A DNA stretch of 64,000 nucleotides from JBGTLU01 sp041743935 (GCA_041743935.1 JBGTLU010000002.1:1-64000), one strand, 5' to 3'; positions 26,837 through 37,193 are shown, numbered from the stretch's first letter. Numbers and translations are program-made. Notes: generated by a model not told the origin, from the letters alone.

Positions 26837-28252
26837 ATGAACCGCACCTTACAAACTATCAAATACATAATTGTGGATTGTGTTGCTGCTGTTATTGCAT
26901 GGGTTGCATTTTTTGCCTTTCGTAAAATTTACATCGATTCCAGCAAATATGGCGCACAAGTTCCTATAGAGTTTGATGCTAATTTTTATTTGGCTATCAT
27001 CATTTTTCCTTGCTTCTGGATTTTGCTTTACTTTTTTACTGGTTCGTATCGAGAGGTCTTTCGAAAATCTCGGTTTCAGGAAATTGCTAGCACTTTTTCG
27101 CAATCTTTCCTTGGTGTAATTGTCATCTTTTTTGCGGTATTGTTAGATGATGAAGTAAAAGATTATACCGCCTATTATTACACTTTTATAGCGCTTCTGC
27201 TATTACATTATTTTATCACGTTATTTTTCCGAATTATACTCATCACCCTTACTAAGCAAAAACTTAAAAAGCGCATGTATGGGTTTAATACCATAATTAT
27301 TGGTAATAATCTACGAGCGGTAAAACTTTTTAAAGAATTAGAAGAAGAAGAAAATGCATTGGGATTTTTTATACAAGGATTTGTATCCGTTTCGCATAAA
27401 GATAAATCTTCTAAATTGGATTATACAAAAAACCTTGGTACCATACATGAACTTGATACTATCCTCCATCAACATAAAATTGAAGAAGTAATTATAGCCA
27501 TTGAAAGTACTGAGCATGATAATTTAAGTGCAATCATGACTGCATTAGAAAATCATAATGTAGTCATTAGTATAATCCCTGATATGTATGATATTATATC
27601 TGGCTCTGTAAAAATGGATCATCTATTTGGGACACCTCTTATTAGAATAAACACGGAAATTATGCCTGTATGGCAACAATATTTTAAGCGTGGCTTTGAT
27701 GTTTTGGTTTCCTTATTTTTCTTGCTTTTATTTTCTCCGGTATACTTAATCCTTGCAACGGGAGTAAAATTATCATCCTCAGGGCCAATATTTTTTAGTC
27801 AAATCAGGATAGGAAAAGGAGGGAAAGATTTTAGAATTTACAAGTTCAGATCCATGGTAGCCGATGCAGAAAAGCAAGGCCCTAAACTATCTAGCGATAC
27901 AGATGACAGAATTACCAAGTTTGGTAAATTTTTACGTAAAAGCCGATTAGATGAATTGCCTCAGTTTTATAATGTTTTATGTGGAGATATGTCGTTGGTA
28001 GGGCCAAGACCGGAGCGCGAATTTTACATCGACCAAATAGTAAAAATTGCGCCCCATTACACCATTTTGCATAAAGTTAGACCGGGAATTACTTCTTGGG
28101 GACAAATTAAATACGGGTATGCCGAGAATGTGGAACAGATGGTAGAAAGATTAAAGTTTGATGTTATTTATATAGAGAATAGATCGCTGGCACTGGATTT
28201 TAAAATTTTGTTTTATACCATACAGATTATGTTTCAGGGTAGAGGTAAGTAA
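26837..28252 (+). CDS. WcaJ-type undecaprenyl-phosphate glucose phosphotransferase
   Basis: A 471-residue polyisoprenyl-phosphate hexose-1-phosphate transferase. Four membrane helices (about 10-120) lead to a CoA-binding-like domain (IIIGNNLRAVKLFKEL, near 150) and a C-terminal bacterial sugar transferase domain from about 278 (KRGFDVLVSLFFLLLFSP, then KFRSMVADAE, RKSRLDELPQFYNVLCGDMSLVGPRPE). It starts glycan assembly by loading a sugar phosphate, often glucose, on undecaprenyl phosphate. The ATG at 26837 is used; a TTG 9 bp earlier is also open. No other polysaccharide genes adjoin, so this is an orphan priming enzyme here. It ends 1 bp before the convergent priA stop. Confidence 0.92.
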   Translation: MNRTLQTIKYIIVDCVAAVIAWVAFFAFRKIYIDSSKYGAQVPIEFDANFYLAIIIFPCFWILLYFFTGSYREVFRKSRFQEIASTFSQSFLGVIVIFFAVLLDDEVKDYTAYYYTFIALLLLHYFITLFFRIILITLTKQKLKKRMYGFNTIIIGNNLRAVKLFKELEEEENALGFFIQGFVSVSHKDKSSKLDYTKNLGTIHELDTILHQHKIEEVIIAIESTEHDNLSAIMTALENHNVVISIIPDMYDIISGSVKMDHLFGTPLIRINTEIMPVWQQYFKRGFDVLVSLFFLLLFSPVYLILATGVKLSSSGPIFFSQIRIGKGGKDFRIYKFRSMVADAEKQGPKLSSDTDDRITKFGKFLRKSRLDELPQFYNVLCGDMSLVGPRPEREFYIDQIVKIAPHYTILHKVRPGITSWGQIKYGYAENVEQMVERLKFDVIYIENRSLALDFKILFYTIQIMFQGRGK

Positions 28253-28253
28253 A

Positions 28254-30731
28254 TTAAGCTGGATCTACATCCACGGAAATTACTATCGACTTAAAATTCT
28301 TATTTGTAATTAATTTAAGTATTTCCTCTTTCAAAAAATCTTTTACTTTGGCCGGAGAGGATTCTTTCTCAATTTTTAGGGTAATGCTTTTGATATAATA
28401 ATTGCGGATTCTGTTTACAAGCGGAAATTCTGGTCCGAGCACGCGTTTACCTAACACAACTCGTAAATTATCTGATAATTGCTTTGCAGCTAAGTTCAAA
28501 ACTTCTACTTCTTTGTGTTTTACATCAATTTGTATGAGCCTGTGGAATGGTGGATAATGAAACTTTTCTCGCTCGTTTAATTCATTGTTATACAACGCCA
28601 AGTAGTTATTTTCTTTAACGTAATCTATGATTTTATGCGTGGGGTCTGTGGTTTGTATTATCACTTTCCCTTGTTTTTGTCGTCTGCCAGCTCTGCCACT
28701 CACTTGTGCCATCAATTGATAACTGCGTTCATGGGCTCTAAAATCGGGGTAATTTAATAAGCTATCGGCGCTTAAAATACCTATTAGGGTTACATTATCA
28801 AAATCTAATCCTTTAGAAACCATTTGAGTACCTACCAATACATCTATTTTTCGTTCTTCTAAATCATTTAACACTTGCTGGTATCCTAATTTAGTCCGAG
28901 TGGTATCTAAATCTAAACGACCAATTGTTGCATTAGGTAGTAAAATGGATAATTCATCTTCCACTTTCTCGGTTCCAAAACCTTTTTGCATCATGTTAGT
29001 ACTTCCACACGCAGGGCATTGCAATAAAATGGTTTGTTTGTATCCGCAGTAATGGCAATGTAATTTATTGCTTGATTTATGGTAGGTTAAACTAATGTCG
29101 CATTGTACACAATTTGGGATGTGTGCACAAGTAGCACATTGCAAATATGGGGCATAACCTCTGCGGTTTTGAAATAGAATGACTTGTTCCTTTTTTTCTA
29201 GAGTTGCTGTAATTTCGTCAAGCAATTGTGGTGTAAAATGTGAGTGCATTTTGTTTTGTTTGGTTGCTTGTTTTACATCAGCAATTAAAATCTCCGGAAG
29301 TTCCACCCCTCCAAATCTTTCGTTTAGTTTAACAAAGCCAAATTTGCCAGTTTGGGCATTGTAATACGTTTCTATTGCCGGTGTGGCAGAGCCTAATAAT
29401 ACTTTGGATTGATGAATAGTAGCTAGGAAAATTGCCGAATCTCTGGCGTGATATCTCGGCGCAGGGTCAAATTGCTTGAAACTCGTTTCATGTTCTTCAT
29501 CTATAATTATCAATCCTAAATCAGCAAAAGGTAAAAATAATGCCGAACGAGCACCCAGCACCACGTTACATTTTCCATTCAACACATTTTGCCAGATTTC
29601 GGCTCGTTCATTATCATTAAATTTTGAGTGATAGATGCCTATTTTATTGCCGAAATAAGTGCGTAAACGAGCTATCATTTGGGTGGTTAGTGCAATTTCG
29701 GGCAATAAATAAAGCACTTGTTTACCCTGCTTTAATGTTTCTTCAATTAGCCTTATATAGATTTGAGTTTTTCCGGATGCTGTAACACCATGTAATAAAA
29801 CCGTGGTTTGTATTTCAAATGAAGTTTTTATTTCTGTCAGCGATTTTTCTTGTGCGGCGGATAAAGTAAAGTTTCTTATTAATTCTATTTCATCCTCACT
29901 AAAACGGCTTATTTCTTTCTGATATACAGAGAAAATCCCTTTTTCTATTAATGCGGATAACGTAGCCGAGGTAGTTTGAACAGATTCTAATAGCTCTTTT
30001 TTAGCTACTTCGGCCGACTGTTTTTTTATCTTCAAATATGCCTGCAAAAGCTCCGATTGTTTTGGAGCGCGTTCTAAAACTTCAAAAAGCGCTCTTAAAT
30101 TTTCTGGCTCCTGGTATTCGAGGTTTAATTTCAGAAACGATTTTATTTTTGGTTGATATCGATCATAAATAGATTCAGATATAACGGCTGCCCCTTTATC
30201 TAACAACGATTTTATGAGCGGTATAACGGTTTTTTGACCTAATAATTTACTTACATCATTTATGCTTAACTCATTTTGGGTTTTTAGAGAATCCACCACT
30301 GCCAATTCTTTTTCATTTAATTGCTCAAATGCAGTAAAATTTGGGTCTAACAGCACAATGGTTTCACTGGCTAATTTTAAAGCTGCCGGCAATGCAGCAT
30401 TCATTACATCTCCTAAATTACACACATAATAGTTTGCCATCCATTCCCATAATTCTAGTTGTTTTGGGTAGATTATTGGCTCACCATCCATCACAGAGAG
30501 AATGTATTTTGCTTCGTATTCTTTGGGTGCTTGTGTGCTTATTTTGTAAATAATGGCGGTATAAATTCGGGTTTTGCCAAATTGTACTACTACCCGTTTA
30601 CCCACCATTATTTCTTCATTAAACTCATAGGGTACGCGGTATGTATAATTTTTTGCGAGTGATAAAGGTAAAATTACTTCTATGAATATAGTAGTATGAG
30701 CGTCAGCAATAGGTTCATTGAATTGAAGCAT
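28254..30731 (-). CDS. priA: Primosomal protein N' (replication restart helicase)
   Basis: An 825-residue PriA. The N-terminal DNA-binding domain (VILPLSLAKNYTYRVPYEF) is followed by the helicase core with Walker A HGVTASGKTQIY (about 330), DEEH box IIIDEEHETSFKQFD (about 415) and motif GSATPAIETYYNA. The zinc-binding region holds paired Cys motifs CATCAHIPNC, CHYCGYK and CPACGS (about 550-600). It reloads the replisome at stalled forks. The start at 30731 is chosen because the extra 13 residues of the longer frame do not look conserved. The DUF423 gene ends 3 bp upstream, so the two are likely one transcript. Confidence 0.97.
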   Translation of the reverse strand: MLQFNEPIADAHTTIFIEVILPLSLAKNYTYRVPYEFNEEIMVGKRVVVQFGKTRIYTAIIYKISTQAPKEYEAKYILSVMDGEPIIYPKQLELWEWMANYYVCNLGDVMNAALPAALKLASETIVLLDPNFTAFEQLNEKELAVVDSLKTQNELSINDVSKLLGQKTVIPLIKSLLDKGAAVISESIYDRYQPKIKSFLKLNLEYQEPENLRALFEVLERAPKQSELLQAYLKIKKQSAEVAKKELLESVQTTSATLSALIEKGIFSVYQKEISRFSEDEIELIRNFTLSAAQEKSLTEIKTSFEIQTTVLLHGVTASGKTQIYIRLIEETLKQGKQVLYLLPEIALTTQMIARLRTYFGNKIGIYHSKFNDNERAEIWQNVLNGKCNVVLGARSALFLPFADLGLIIIDEEHETSFKQFDPAPRYHARDSAIFLATIHQSKVLLGSATPAIETYYNAQTGKFGFVKLNERFGGVELPEILIADVKQATKQNKMHSHFTPQLLDEITATLEKKEQVILFQNRRGYAPYLQCATCAHIPNCVQCDISLTYHKSSNKLHCHYCGYKQTILLQCPACGSTNMMQKGFGTEKVEDELSILLPNATIGRLDLDTTRTKLGYQQVLNDLEERKIDVLVGTQMVSKGLDFDNVTLIGILSADSLLNYPDFRAHERSYQLMAQVSGRAGRRQKQGKVIIQTTDPTHKIIDYVKENNYLALYNNELNEREKFHYPPFHRLIQIDVKHKEVEVLNLAAKQLSDNLRVVLGKRVLGPEFPLVNRIRNYYIKSITLKIEKESSPAKVKDFLKEEILKLITNKNFKSIVISVDVDPA

Positions 30732-30733
30732 AT

Positions 30734-31117
30734 TTACTTTTTTGATGCTGCAATAAATGTAAATATCCAACCTAAAATAAAAAATACTCCACCAATAGGA
30801 GTAATAGGTCCAAGAATGGAAACAGAATTTAAGCCTATCAAATCTTTAAGCGATAGGAGGTACAATGAGCCTGAAAATAAAAGGATGCCAATAAAAAAGG
30901 AATTTGCTGCATAATTAAGCCATTTATTTTCGTTAATTAGGTTAGAACATATAAGCAGTAGTGCTAGTGTGTGATAGAATTGATATTGTACTGCCGTTTG
31001 CCAAGTGTTAAGTTGCGTATCGGTTAAAACTTCACGAAGTGCATGGGCGCCAAAAGCTCCGGCAATAACTGCAATAAATCCGCAAATAGCGGCAATTTTT
31101 AAATATTTTTTATTCAT
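30734..31117 (-). CDS. DUF423 small membrane protein (YgdD-like)
   Basis: A 127-residue protein with four hydrophobic segments. The N-terminal AAICGFIAVIAGAFGAHALR and WQTAVQYQFYHTLALL are the DUF423 signature, and GPITPIGGVFFILGWIF closes the family domain. The function is unknown in all species. It lies just ahead of priA on the same strand with a 2-bp gap. Confidence 0.9.
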   Translation of the reverse strand: MNKKYLKIAAICGFIAVIAGAFGAHALREVLTDTQLNTWQTAVQYQFYHTLALLLICSNLINENKWLNYAANSFFIGILLFSGSLYLLSLKDLIGLNSVSILGPITPIGGVFFILGWIFTFIAASKK

Positions 31118-31187
31118 ATTTAGCCAAAATAATGTATTATAATCTTAAAATTAAACCTATTCGGGTTTTAATTTATACACAAAATTG

Positions 31188-33881
31188 ATGAGAAGAGTAT
31201 TAATTGTTGTTTCTATATTAAGTATCATCATCCTTTATTTATTGATTTTTTACTTTAATCAAGATTTTTCTATTGGTAAAAGCAAAACACCGTTTAGTGC
31301 AATTCCCGAAAACGCAATTGTAATTACAGATTTAACTTATTCGCCCGATTTATTTGAGCCGTATGAAAATAATGAATTTATGTCATCCATCATTGGGGAA
31401 AAAATAGAGTCAGAATGGTCATTTCTTAAAAATTTGGTGGATTCTTTCCCTGCTATTAAACAGGCAATAGAGAACAAAAACATTTTGATTTCTTTGCATA
31501 AAACCCAAGAAAATGAACTTTCTGTTTTATATGTATTTGAAATAAGCAGTTTAAGAAAGGTATTAACTAAAGACTTTGAAAAGAGATTTATAGAGCAAAA
31601 CAATAACATTAAGGTAAGAAATTATGAAGGTGTGAAAATTGCCGAGCTGGTAATAGGCAATTCAAAAAAATCTTTAAATGTAGGACACAAAAATGGGTTA
31701 CTAATGCTTTCGTTTTCTTCTATCTTGTTAGAGAAATCCATAAAACAATGGATAAATAAGGCGGTGTTATCCGAACAACCTTCTTTCCGCGACTTGCAAA
31801 AGTTTTCGAATACACGCACCAATCACGAAGTATATTTAAATTTCGAACGCTTATCAGAGCTTTTCAATGTTTTTACCATCCCTTCAGCAAATAATAAACT
31901 TTCCTTTTTATCAGAAGCACTGAAGTGGTCTATTTTAACAAATAATTTTAAAGAAGATGCCTTGATGTTGAATGGTATAACTACCGTTTCAGATTCTTCT
32001 TATTTGTATCCATATTTAACCCAACCACCCCAAAAATTTGGATTTAACGCTTTAGCCAGTAGCAGAACTGCTGTAAAAATAGATTTTGCTATAAGTGATT
32101 TTAATGCTTTGATTACCGCCCGAAAAAATCAAATGCTAATTAAAAAGAATTTGGCTAAATATCAGGCAAGAGTAAATCTAATTAATACAAAGCACTCCGT
32201 AGATTTTGATACCGATATCTCCAATTTTATTGGTAATGGGGTATCGTATATCATTCAAGAAAATAACTCCAGAAATATTGTACAAGAGCTCATGGCAATC
32301 ATGCATGTTTCAGATGCTACGCGTGCCATTCGGTTTTTGAGTGGATACAATGAGCCATCAAGAGTAATATTAAATTATCCGATTTACCGAGTGCGTTTCA
32401 TTAATTTTTTAAGTCTGGCTTTTGGTGATATTTTCTCAGACATAAAATTGCCTTTTTATACCATCATCCAAAACGATAACATAGTTTTTGCCAATGATTT
32501 GCAAACCTTAGAACGATTCATTAACGATTATACCGCACAGCAAACCTTAGAACGCGACAAAAATTTTAGCGATTTTAAATTGTATTTGGCAGAACGTAGT
32601 ACCATATCGGTTTATGCATCCATGGATTATTCAAAATCCATGATTCAGCCTCATTTAATAGCAGCCTTAAACAATGATTTGCGAAATAGAAAAAGTGTTG
32701 GCAATTTATATGGTCTTTCTTTTCAATTAAGTAGCAAACAAGATGGGTTTATAACCAATGTGTATTTGCAGCAATCTGCCGGAAACCAAAAACGAAGTGC
32801 CCAAACCTGGATGGCTAAAGTAGATGCACCAGTACGAATGAAACCAATTATCAGCTTTAACTCGGCTATCAACGAGCAAGAAATAATTTTTCAGGACGAA
32901 GACAATAATTTATATCTACTTGGCAACACAGGTAGGCTAAAATGGAAAGTGAAGATGACTGAAAAAATTATTAGCGATATACACCCGGTAGACATTGGAC
33001 GAAATAACAGATTAGACCATTTTGTATTTAATACCGCCACTCGCCTTTTTGTGATAAACCGCAATGGTAGAGCAAAAAGTGGTTTTCCGATCAATTTGCC
33101 TCGGAAATCTAACTCGGGATTAAGCCTTATACCAACCAGTGATGAACACGGCTATCGGATTTTTATTGAAACAGATAACAGAGCCATTTATGGATATACC
33201 ATAAGCGGACCTACAATGCCCGGTTGGAATCCGAAAGATAGGTTAGGTAAACTAGAACGCTCGTTAAGTATTTTGCAATTCAGTAATCAGTATTATTTTT
33301 TATCGCCCGATGAAGGAGGAACATTTGGTATCTATAATTTTGCTGGCAGAGAATTGTTCAAAATTAGAGAACGTGGTAATTACAGAAACCCTTTTTATAC
33401 CGAAGTAAAAAACTCGACATCCAACACTAGATTTCTGAGTACAGATAACAAAGGCAACATTGTAAGTATATTTTTAAATGGTAAAACCTCCGTAAAATCG
33501 GTTGCCGATTGGAGCAGCAAACACTATTATTTATTCGGCAATATTGCGGGCAATTCAGATGGCGAGCATATTTTTATTGACGGAAATCAATTATTTGTAT
33601 ACAGCTCAGATTACACCTTGCTTTTTAAATATGATTTCCCGATAGATATAATGGATCCGCCTTTTTTAGTAAAAGTAGATGATACGGGTAAATTCAAATT
33701 GGGCGTTATTTTCCGCCCTACCAATCAGGTGTATTTATTTAATGAAGACGGTACGGTGATGGACGGATTTCCGATTAAAGGGTCTTCTCCTGTTTCGGCC
33801 TCAAACTTAACAAACGATCAACGAAAATATGTAGTAGTAGGAGGGCAAGATAGTAGAATCTATGCCTATGAATTAAGGTAG
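31188..33881 (+). CDS. Large envelope-associated protein of unknown function
   Basis: An 897-residue protein with one N-terminal membrane helix (about 4-24), so it is probably anchored in the inner membrane with the bulk in the periplasm. The first half (about 40-530) is a long alpha/beta region resembling DUF3352-type envelope proteins in layout. From about 555 (VDAPVRMKPIISFNSAINEQEIIFQDEDNNLYLLG) there are repeated short beta units of WD/PQQ-propeller kind (NRNGRAKSGFPINLPRK, LFNEDGTVMDGFPIKGSSPVSASNL), ending GGQDSRIYAYEL. Propeller repeats often bind partners. I do not recognise a precise function. The start is the ATG at 31188. The 3' end overlaps tsaB tail to tail by 9 bp. Confidence 0.75.
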   Translation: MRRVLIVVSILSIIILYLLIFYFNQDFSIGKSKTPFSAIPENAIVITDLTYSPDLFEPYENNEFMSSIIGEKIESEWSFLKNLVDSFPAIKQAIENKNILISLHKTQENELSVLYVFEISSLRKVLTKDFEKRFIEQNNNIKVRNYEGVKIAELVIGNSKKSLNVGHKNGLLMLSFSSILLEKSIKQWINKAVLSEQPSFRDLQKFSNTRTNHEVYLNFERLSELFNVFTIPSANNKLSFLSEALKWSILTNNFKEDALMLNGITTVSDSSYLYPYLTQPPQKFGFNALASSRTAVKIDFAISDFNALITARKNQMLIKKNLAKYQARVNLINTKHSVDFDTDISNFIGNGVSYIIQENNSRNIVQELMAIMHVSDATRAIRFLSGYNEPSRVILNYPIYRVRFINFLSLAFGDIFSDIKLPFYTIIQNDNIVFANDLQTLERFINDYTAQQTLERDKNFSDFKLYLAERSTISVYASMDYSKSMIQPHLIAALNNDLRNRKSVGNLYGLSFQLSSKQDGFITNVYLQQSAGNQKRSAQTWMAKVDAPVRMKPIISFNSAINEQEIIFQDEDNNLYLLGNTGRLKWKVKMTEKIISDIHPVDIGRNNRLDHFVFNTATRLFVINRNGRAKSGFPINLPRKSNSGLSLIPTSDEHGYRIFIETDNRAIYGYTISGPTMPGWNPKDRLGKLERSLSILQFSNQYYFLSPDEGGTFGIYNFAGRELFKIRERGNYRNPFYTEVKNSTSNTRFLSTDNKGNIVSIFLNGKTSVKSVADWSSKHYYLFGNIAGNSDGEHIFIDGNQLFVYSSDYTLLFKYDFPIDIMDPPFLVKVDDTGKFKLGVIFRPTNQVYLFNEDGTVMDGFPIKGSSPVSASNLTNDQRKYVVVGGQDSRIYAYELR

Positions 33882-34550
33882 ATTTTTCTTGGGGATGGTA
33901 CCCATAAATTCTTTCAAATAATAAGGTTCAAAATAAGCCACATTCTCAAATTGTTTTTGTTGCCATTTTTCAAATGCAATAGCTGAAAAATGAGATGCCG
34001 AGTTTTTAAAATCATCTATAAAAAAAGCATTTTCACTTTTAAGAAGCTCTTTACATTTCTCAGCACCACTACCAAAAAAAAGGATTTTTCGGTTCACAAG
34101 TAGGTCCGATAAATAGTCCTTGGTAATAATGTTGGCTCCGGTTTCTATCTTTTTTTCTCTATTTTCTGTAAACACTGCCGAATACACTTCCATTCTACGG
34201 GCATCCAACATGGGGCATAAATAATAATCTTTTTGCTGAACTCCATAGCACATCGCTTCTAAGGTTTCTACACTTATAAGTGGCTTATCTAAAGCAAAAC
34301 ACAATCCTTTTGCAGTGCTTACCCCAATACGTAAACCAGTATACGAACCAGGGCCTTTGCTTACAGCTACAGCTTCTAATTGGTTTAGTGTTTTCCCTAC
34401 CGATTTAATTACTTCCTCAATAAACAAGGTTATGTGGCTAGCATGAATGTTAGAAGCAAATTTTTCTTTTATACCGATGGTTTTCCCATTTTCGGAAAGG
34501 GCTACCGAACAATTTCCCGTTGCTGTTTCTAGTTGAAGGATTAAACTCAT
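33873..34550 (-). CDS. tsaB: tRNA t6A biosynthesis protein TsaB
   Basis: A 225-residue TsaB of the ASKHA fold. It shows the N-terminal LILQLETATGNCSVALS, a segment AVSKGPGSYTGLRIGVSTAKGL (about 62-83) that is diagnostic, and the ICFALDKPLISVETLEA-type helix after it. TsaB with TsaD and TsaE makes the threonylcarbamoyl modification at A37 of tRNAs reading ANN codons. The ATG overlaps the TGA of the upstream permease gene as ATGA, so they are coupled. TsaD and TsaE are not in the window. Confidence 0.93.
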   Translation of the reverse strand: MSLILQLETATGNCSVALSENGKTIGIKEKFASNIHASHITLFIEEVIKSVGKTLNQLEAVAVSKGPGSYTGLRIGVSTAKGLCFALDKPLISVETLEAMCYGVQQKDYYLCPMLDARRMEVYSAVFTENREKKIETGANIITKDYLSDLLVNRKILFFGSGAEKCKELLKSENAFFIDDFKNSASHFSAIAFEKWQQKQFENVAYFEPYYLKEFMGTIPKKNLP

Positions 34551-35368
34551 ACCCAAATCTCAAAACCTAATTTAATAATAACCAAAAGTAAAAAACCACT
34601 AAAAATAATACGAGTGGTTTTAGGTTTAAATTTACCGGCTGCCATTACGCCAATAGGCGAAAAAATAATACTACCAACAATTACCGGAATGGCAACTGCA
34701 AAAGAAATGAGCCCGAAACTATAATCTATATCCAAAGACAAAGGGTTTTGCCCTGCATTGTATATCGAGGTTAAAAATGCCATGACGGTAATGATACCCA
34801 ATGATAGTGCAGTTGCTTTTCGGATGGTGTAATTCATAAATTGAATAAAAAGTGGCACCATAATTACTCCGCCACCTATCCCTGAAAATGCCGCTAATAC
34901 ACCGGCTAAAGCTCCAAACAGAAAATATTTTTTAGCATCAAATATACTTGGGGATGTGGTTGAATTTTCAGGGTCGTTGCCTTTATAGATTTTATACGCC
35001 ATGATGGCTAATAATCCCATAAAAACAAACATAAATTTATCCTTAGTATACCATGTGCTAGAACTAATTAAGTAAGTAAAATAAATAGAAGTGATGGCAG
35101 ATGCCGTACCGCTAATAAGAATGGCTTTCCACTCAAAATTATTGTTTTTGCGTTGTTTTAATGTACCTGCTAAACCCGCAAAAAAGATGGCAAACAAGGA
35201 GTTGGCAATTACTGCCGGCACAATGATTTGTGGCGGAACGCCAAGCTTGGTTAAATATAAATTGAAGATAAGCACAAACACAATTCCGCCACCAATGCCA
35301 AGTAAGCCAGCCAAAAATCCGCCTAAGCAACCTGCAAGTAAAAGGATGAGAATATCTGTAAATTCCAT
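34547..35368 (-). CDS. TauE/SafE-family sulfite exporter-like permease
   Basis: A 273-residue protein with eight hydrophobic segments arranged as two similar halves. Each half begins with the family's Gly-rich signature: LGGFLAGLLGIGGGIVFV (about 15-32) and LAAFSGIGGGVIMVPLF (about 157-173). TauE/SafE proteins carry organosulfur compounds or sulfite; the substrate here is unknown. It is co-transcribed with tsaB by a 4-bp overlap, which says nothing about function. Confidence 0.9.
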   Translation of the reverse strand: MEFTDILILLLAGCLGGFLAGLLGIGGGIVFVLIFNLYLTKLGVPPQIIVPAVIANSLFAIFFAGLAGTLKQRKNNNFEWKAILISGTASAITSIYFTYLISSSTWYTKDKFMFVFMGLLAIMAYKIYKGNDPENSTTSPSIFDAKKYFLFGALAGVLAAFSGIGGGVIMVPLFIQFMNYTIRKATALSLGIITVMAFLTSIYNAGQNPLSLDIDYSFGLISFAVAIPVIVGSIIFSPIGVMAAGKFKPKTTRIIFSGFLLLVIIKLGFEIWV

Positions 35369-35402
35369 GCTATAGTAAAATTTAGCGAATATACTAAACT
35401 AA

Positions 35403-35436
35403 AATAGCCCGCCTTATTTTTTGTAAGACGGGCTAT
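35403..35436 (-). terminator. Terminator after ctpA
   Basis: On the minus strand ATAGCCCGTCTTA pairs with TAAGGCGGGCTAT (one mismatch or wobble) across a short A-rich loop, followed by TTTT. It lies about 50 bp after the ctpA stop. Confidence 0.75.
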
Positions 35437-35485
35437 ATAAATACTTTTATTTGCTATCAGGATTGAAATTTATGTGCCAAACGAA

Positions 35486-37147
35486 TTACTTCAGTGCCAA
35501 TGTCTTCGCATAGATTGCATTATTATTTAACACTTCCAATCCTTTAATTAAATCGGCATCGTTGTAAAAAGAGGCTTGTATTCTGCCTCGCTGAAAAAAA
35601 TAACGGCTTGCTATTTCTTGCGCCAATAAGCTTTTAATTTCTTCTTTATTTTTCAATAAATCCGATTCTTTATCGTGGGTTAATGATTTTTTCAAACGAT
35701 CGAAATCTGCTTTTACGGCATCAAAGTACTTTTCTCTTTTTGCAGCTTCCATGTAATCCTCTAATAATTGCTCGCTTTGGGTTACGTAATCATAATCTTT
35801 ATCTGCCAGGTAGTTTACAAAAGCGGTAAAATCGGCATCACTCAATTTAAAATTTGCACCACCAGGTAAGGTTTCATTTTTCAACCGGTATAGGGTAGCA
35901 TAATTAAAAATGTGTCGTTTGCTTAATAAACTAAAGATGATGTTATGATTAGCATTGGTTTCAATATCAAAATCAGGGGCAACACCACCCCCGTCAAATA
36001 CTTTTCTTCCGTTTTTGGTGGTAAATGCTTTCATCAACGAATCTGGCACTTTTCCCACACTTCCATCGGGGTTTCTGTTCGAGTAATCTAGCGCTTGTAT
36101 ACATCTTCCACTAGGAATGTAATATTTTGCCACCGTAAGTTTTAGTTGGGTATTATACGAAAGTGGACGAGTGCTTTGTACCAAGCCTTTTCCGAAGGTA
36201 CGTTGTCCTATTACCACACCTCTATCCAAATCTTGTATAGCTCCAGAAACTATCTCGGATGCCGATGCAGATTGGCTGTTGGTTAGTACAACCAAAGGAA
36301 TCTCGGTATCCACCGGATTATTCAACGTACGGTAAGATTTATTGTTCTCGTTGGTTTTGCCACGGGTAGTAACTACCAATTGCCCACGTTCTACAAATAC
36401 ATTCACAATGTTTACGGCTTCGTGCAATAATCCACCTGGGTTTCCTCTCACATCCAGAATTAAAGAGGTCATGGCTGGGTTTTTCTTTAACTCAATTAAG
36501 GCACTTCTCACTTCTTCACCGGCATTTTGAGTAAATCCGGTTAGTTTAATATACCCTACAGAAGCATCTATCATCCCGAAGTACGGAACATTTTTAATGT
36601 TAATTTCTGAGCGAGTAATTACTTTTTTAAATTCTTTTTCAGTTCCTCGTTTTATGAGTAATTCTACCGTAGTATTTGGAGCTCCTTTTAAAGCTTTACT
36701 TACATCGTTGGTATTATTTCCCTTTACTACTCTGCCATCAATAGCCAAAATAATATCTCCGGCAAGTAATCCTTCTTTTTGGGCAGGTGAGCCTTCATAC
36801 GGTTCAGAAATAACAATTTGGTTATCAATTTGAGTAATTAATGCACCAATCCCGCCGTATTGTCCGGTAGTCATGAAACGGAAATCCTCAATCTCTGCCT
36901 CCGAAACGTAATTAGTATACGGGTCGAGGGTGCTAAGCATCGCGTCCATTCCGGTTCGCATTAACTTTGCGGGATCTACTTCATCCACATAATTAATATT
37001 TACCTCGCGATACAACGTAGACATAATGTCTAGATTTTTAGATAATTCGAAGTAATTATTGCTTACAAAACCAAATAAACCGATGGTTGAAACTACAATT
37101 AAGGAGGCAATGATGCCCATTTTTAGTTTTTTAGAAACTTGCTTCAT
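35486..37147 (-). CDS. ctpA: S41-family C-terminal processing peptidase
   Basis: A 553-residue exported protease with an N-terminal membrane or signal helix (about 10-28), a PDZ domain (about 90-170, with GGIGALITQIDNQIVI, EGLLAGDIILAIDG), and an S41 catalytic domain. The catalytic Ser lies in NSQSASASEIVSGA (about 295) and the Lys in GQRTFGKGLVQ (about 320), the Ser/Lys dyad of tail-specific proteases. A C-terminal helical extension of about 150 residues follows. Such enzymes cut C-termini of periplasmic proteins. It is the last gene after rpmH-rnpA-yidD on the minus strand, with 46 bp to yidD. Confidence 0.93.
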   Translation of the reverse strand: MKQVSKKLKMGIIASLIVVSTIGLFGFVSNNYFELSKNLDIMSTLYREVNINYVDEVDPAKLMRTGMDAMLSTLDPYTNYVSEAEIEDFRFMTTGQYGGIGALITQIDNQIVISEPYEGSPAQKEGLLAGDIILAIDGRVVKGNNTNDVSKALKGAPNTTVELLIKRGTEKEFKKVITRSEINIKNVPYFGMIDASVGYIKLTGFTQNAGEEVRSALIELKKNPAMTSLILDVRGNPGGLLHEAVNIVNVFVERGQLVVTTRGKTNENNKSYRTLNNPVDTEIPLVVLTNSQSASASEIVSGAIQDLDRGVVIGQRTFGKGLVQSTRPLSYNTQLKLTVAKYYIPSGRCIQALDYSNRNPDGSVGKVPDSLMKAFTTKNGRKVFDGGGVAPDFDIETNANHNIIFSLLSKRHIFNYATLYRLKNETLPGGANFKLSDADFTAFVNYLADKDYDYVTQSEQLLEDYMEAAKREKYFDAVKADFDRLKKSLTHDKESDLLKNKEEIKSLLAQEIASRYFFQRGRIQASFYNDADLIKGLEVLNNNAIYAKTLALK

Positions 37148-37193
37148 GTTTTACAAATATCTTTAGTGAACGAAATATTTTATTACCTAGTGT

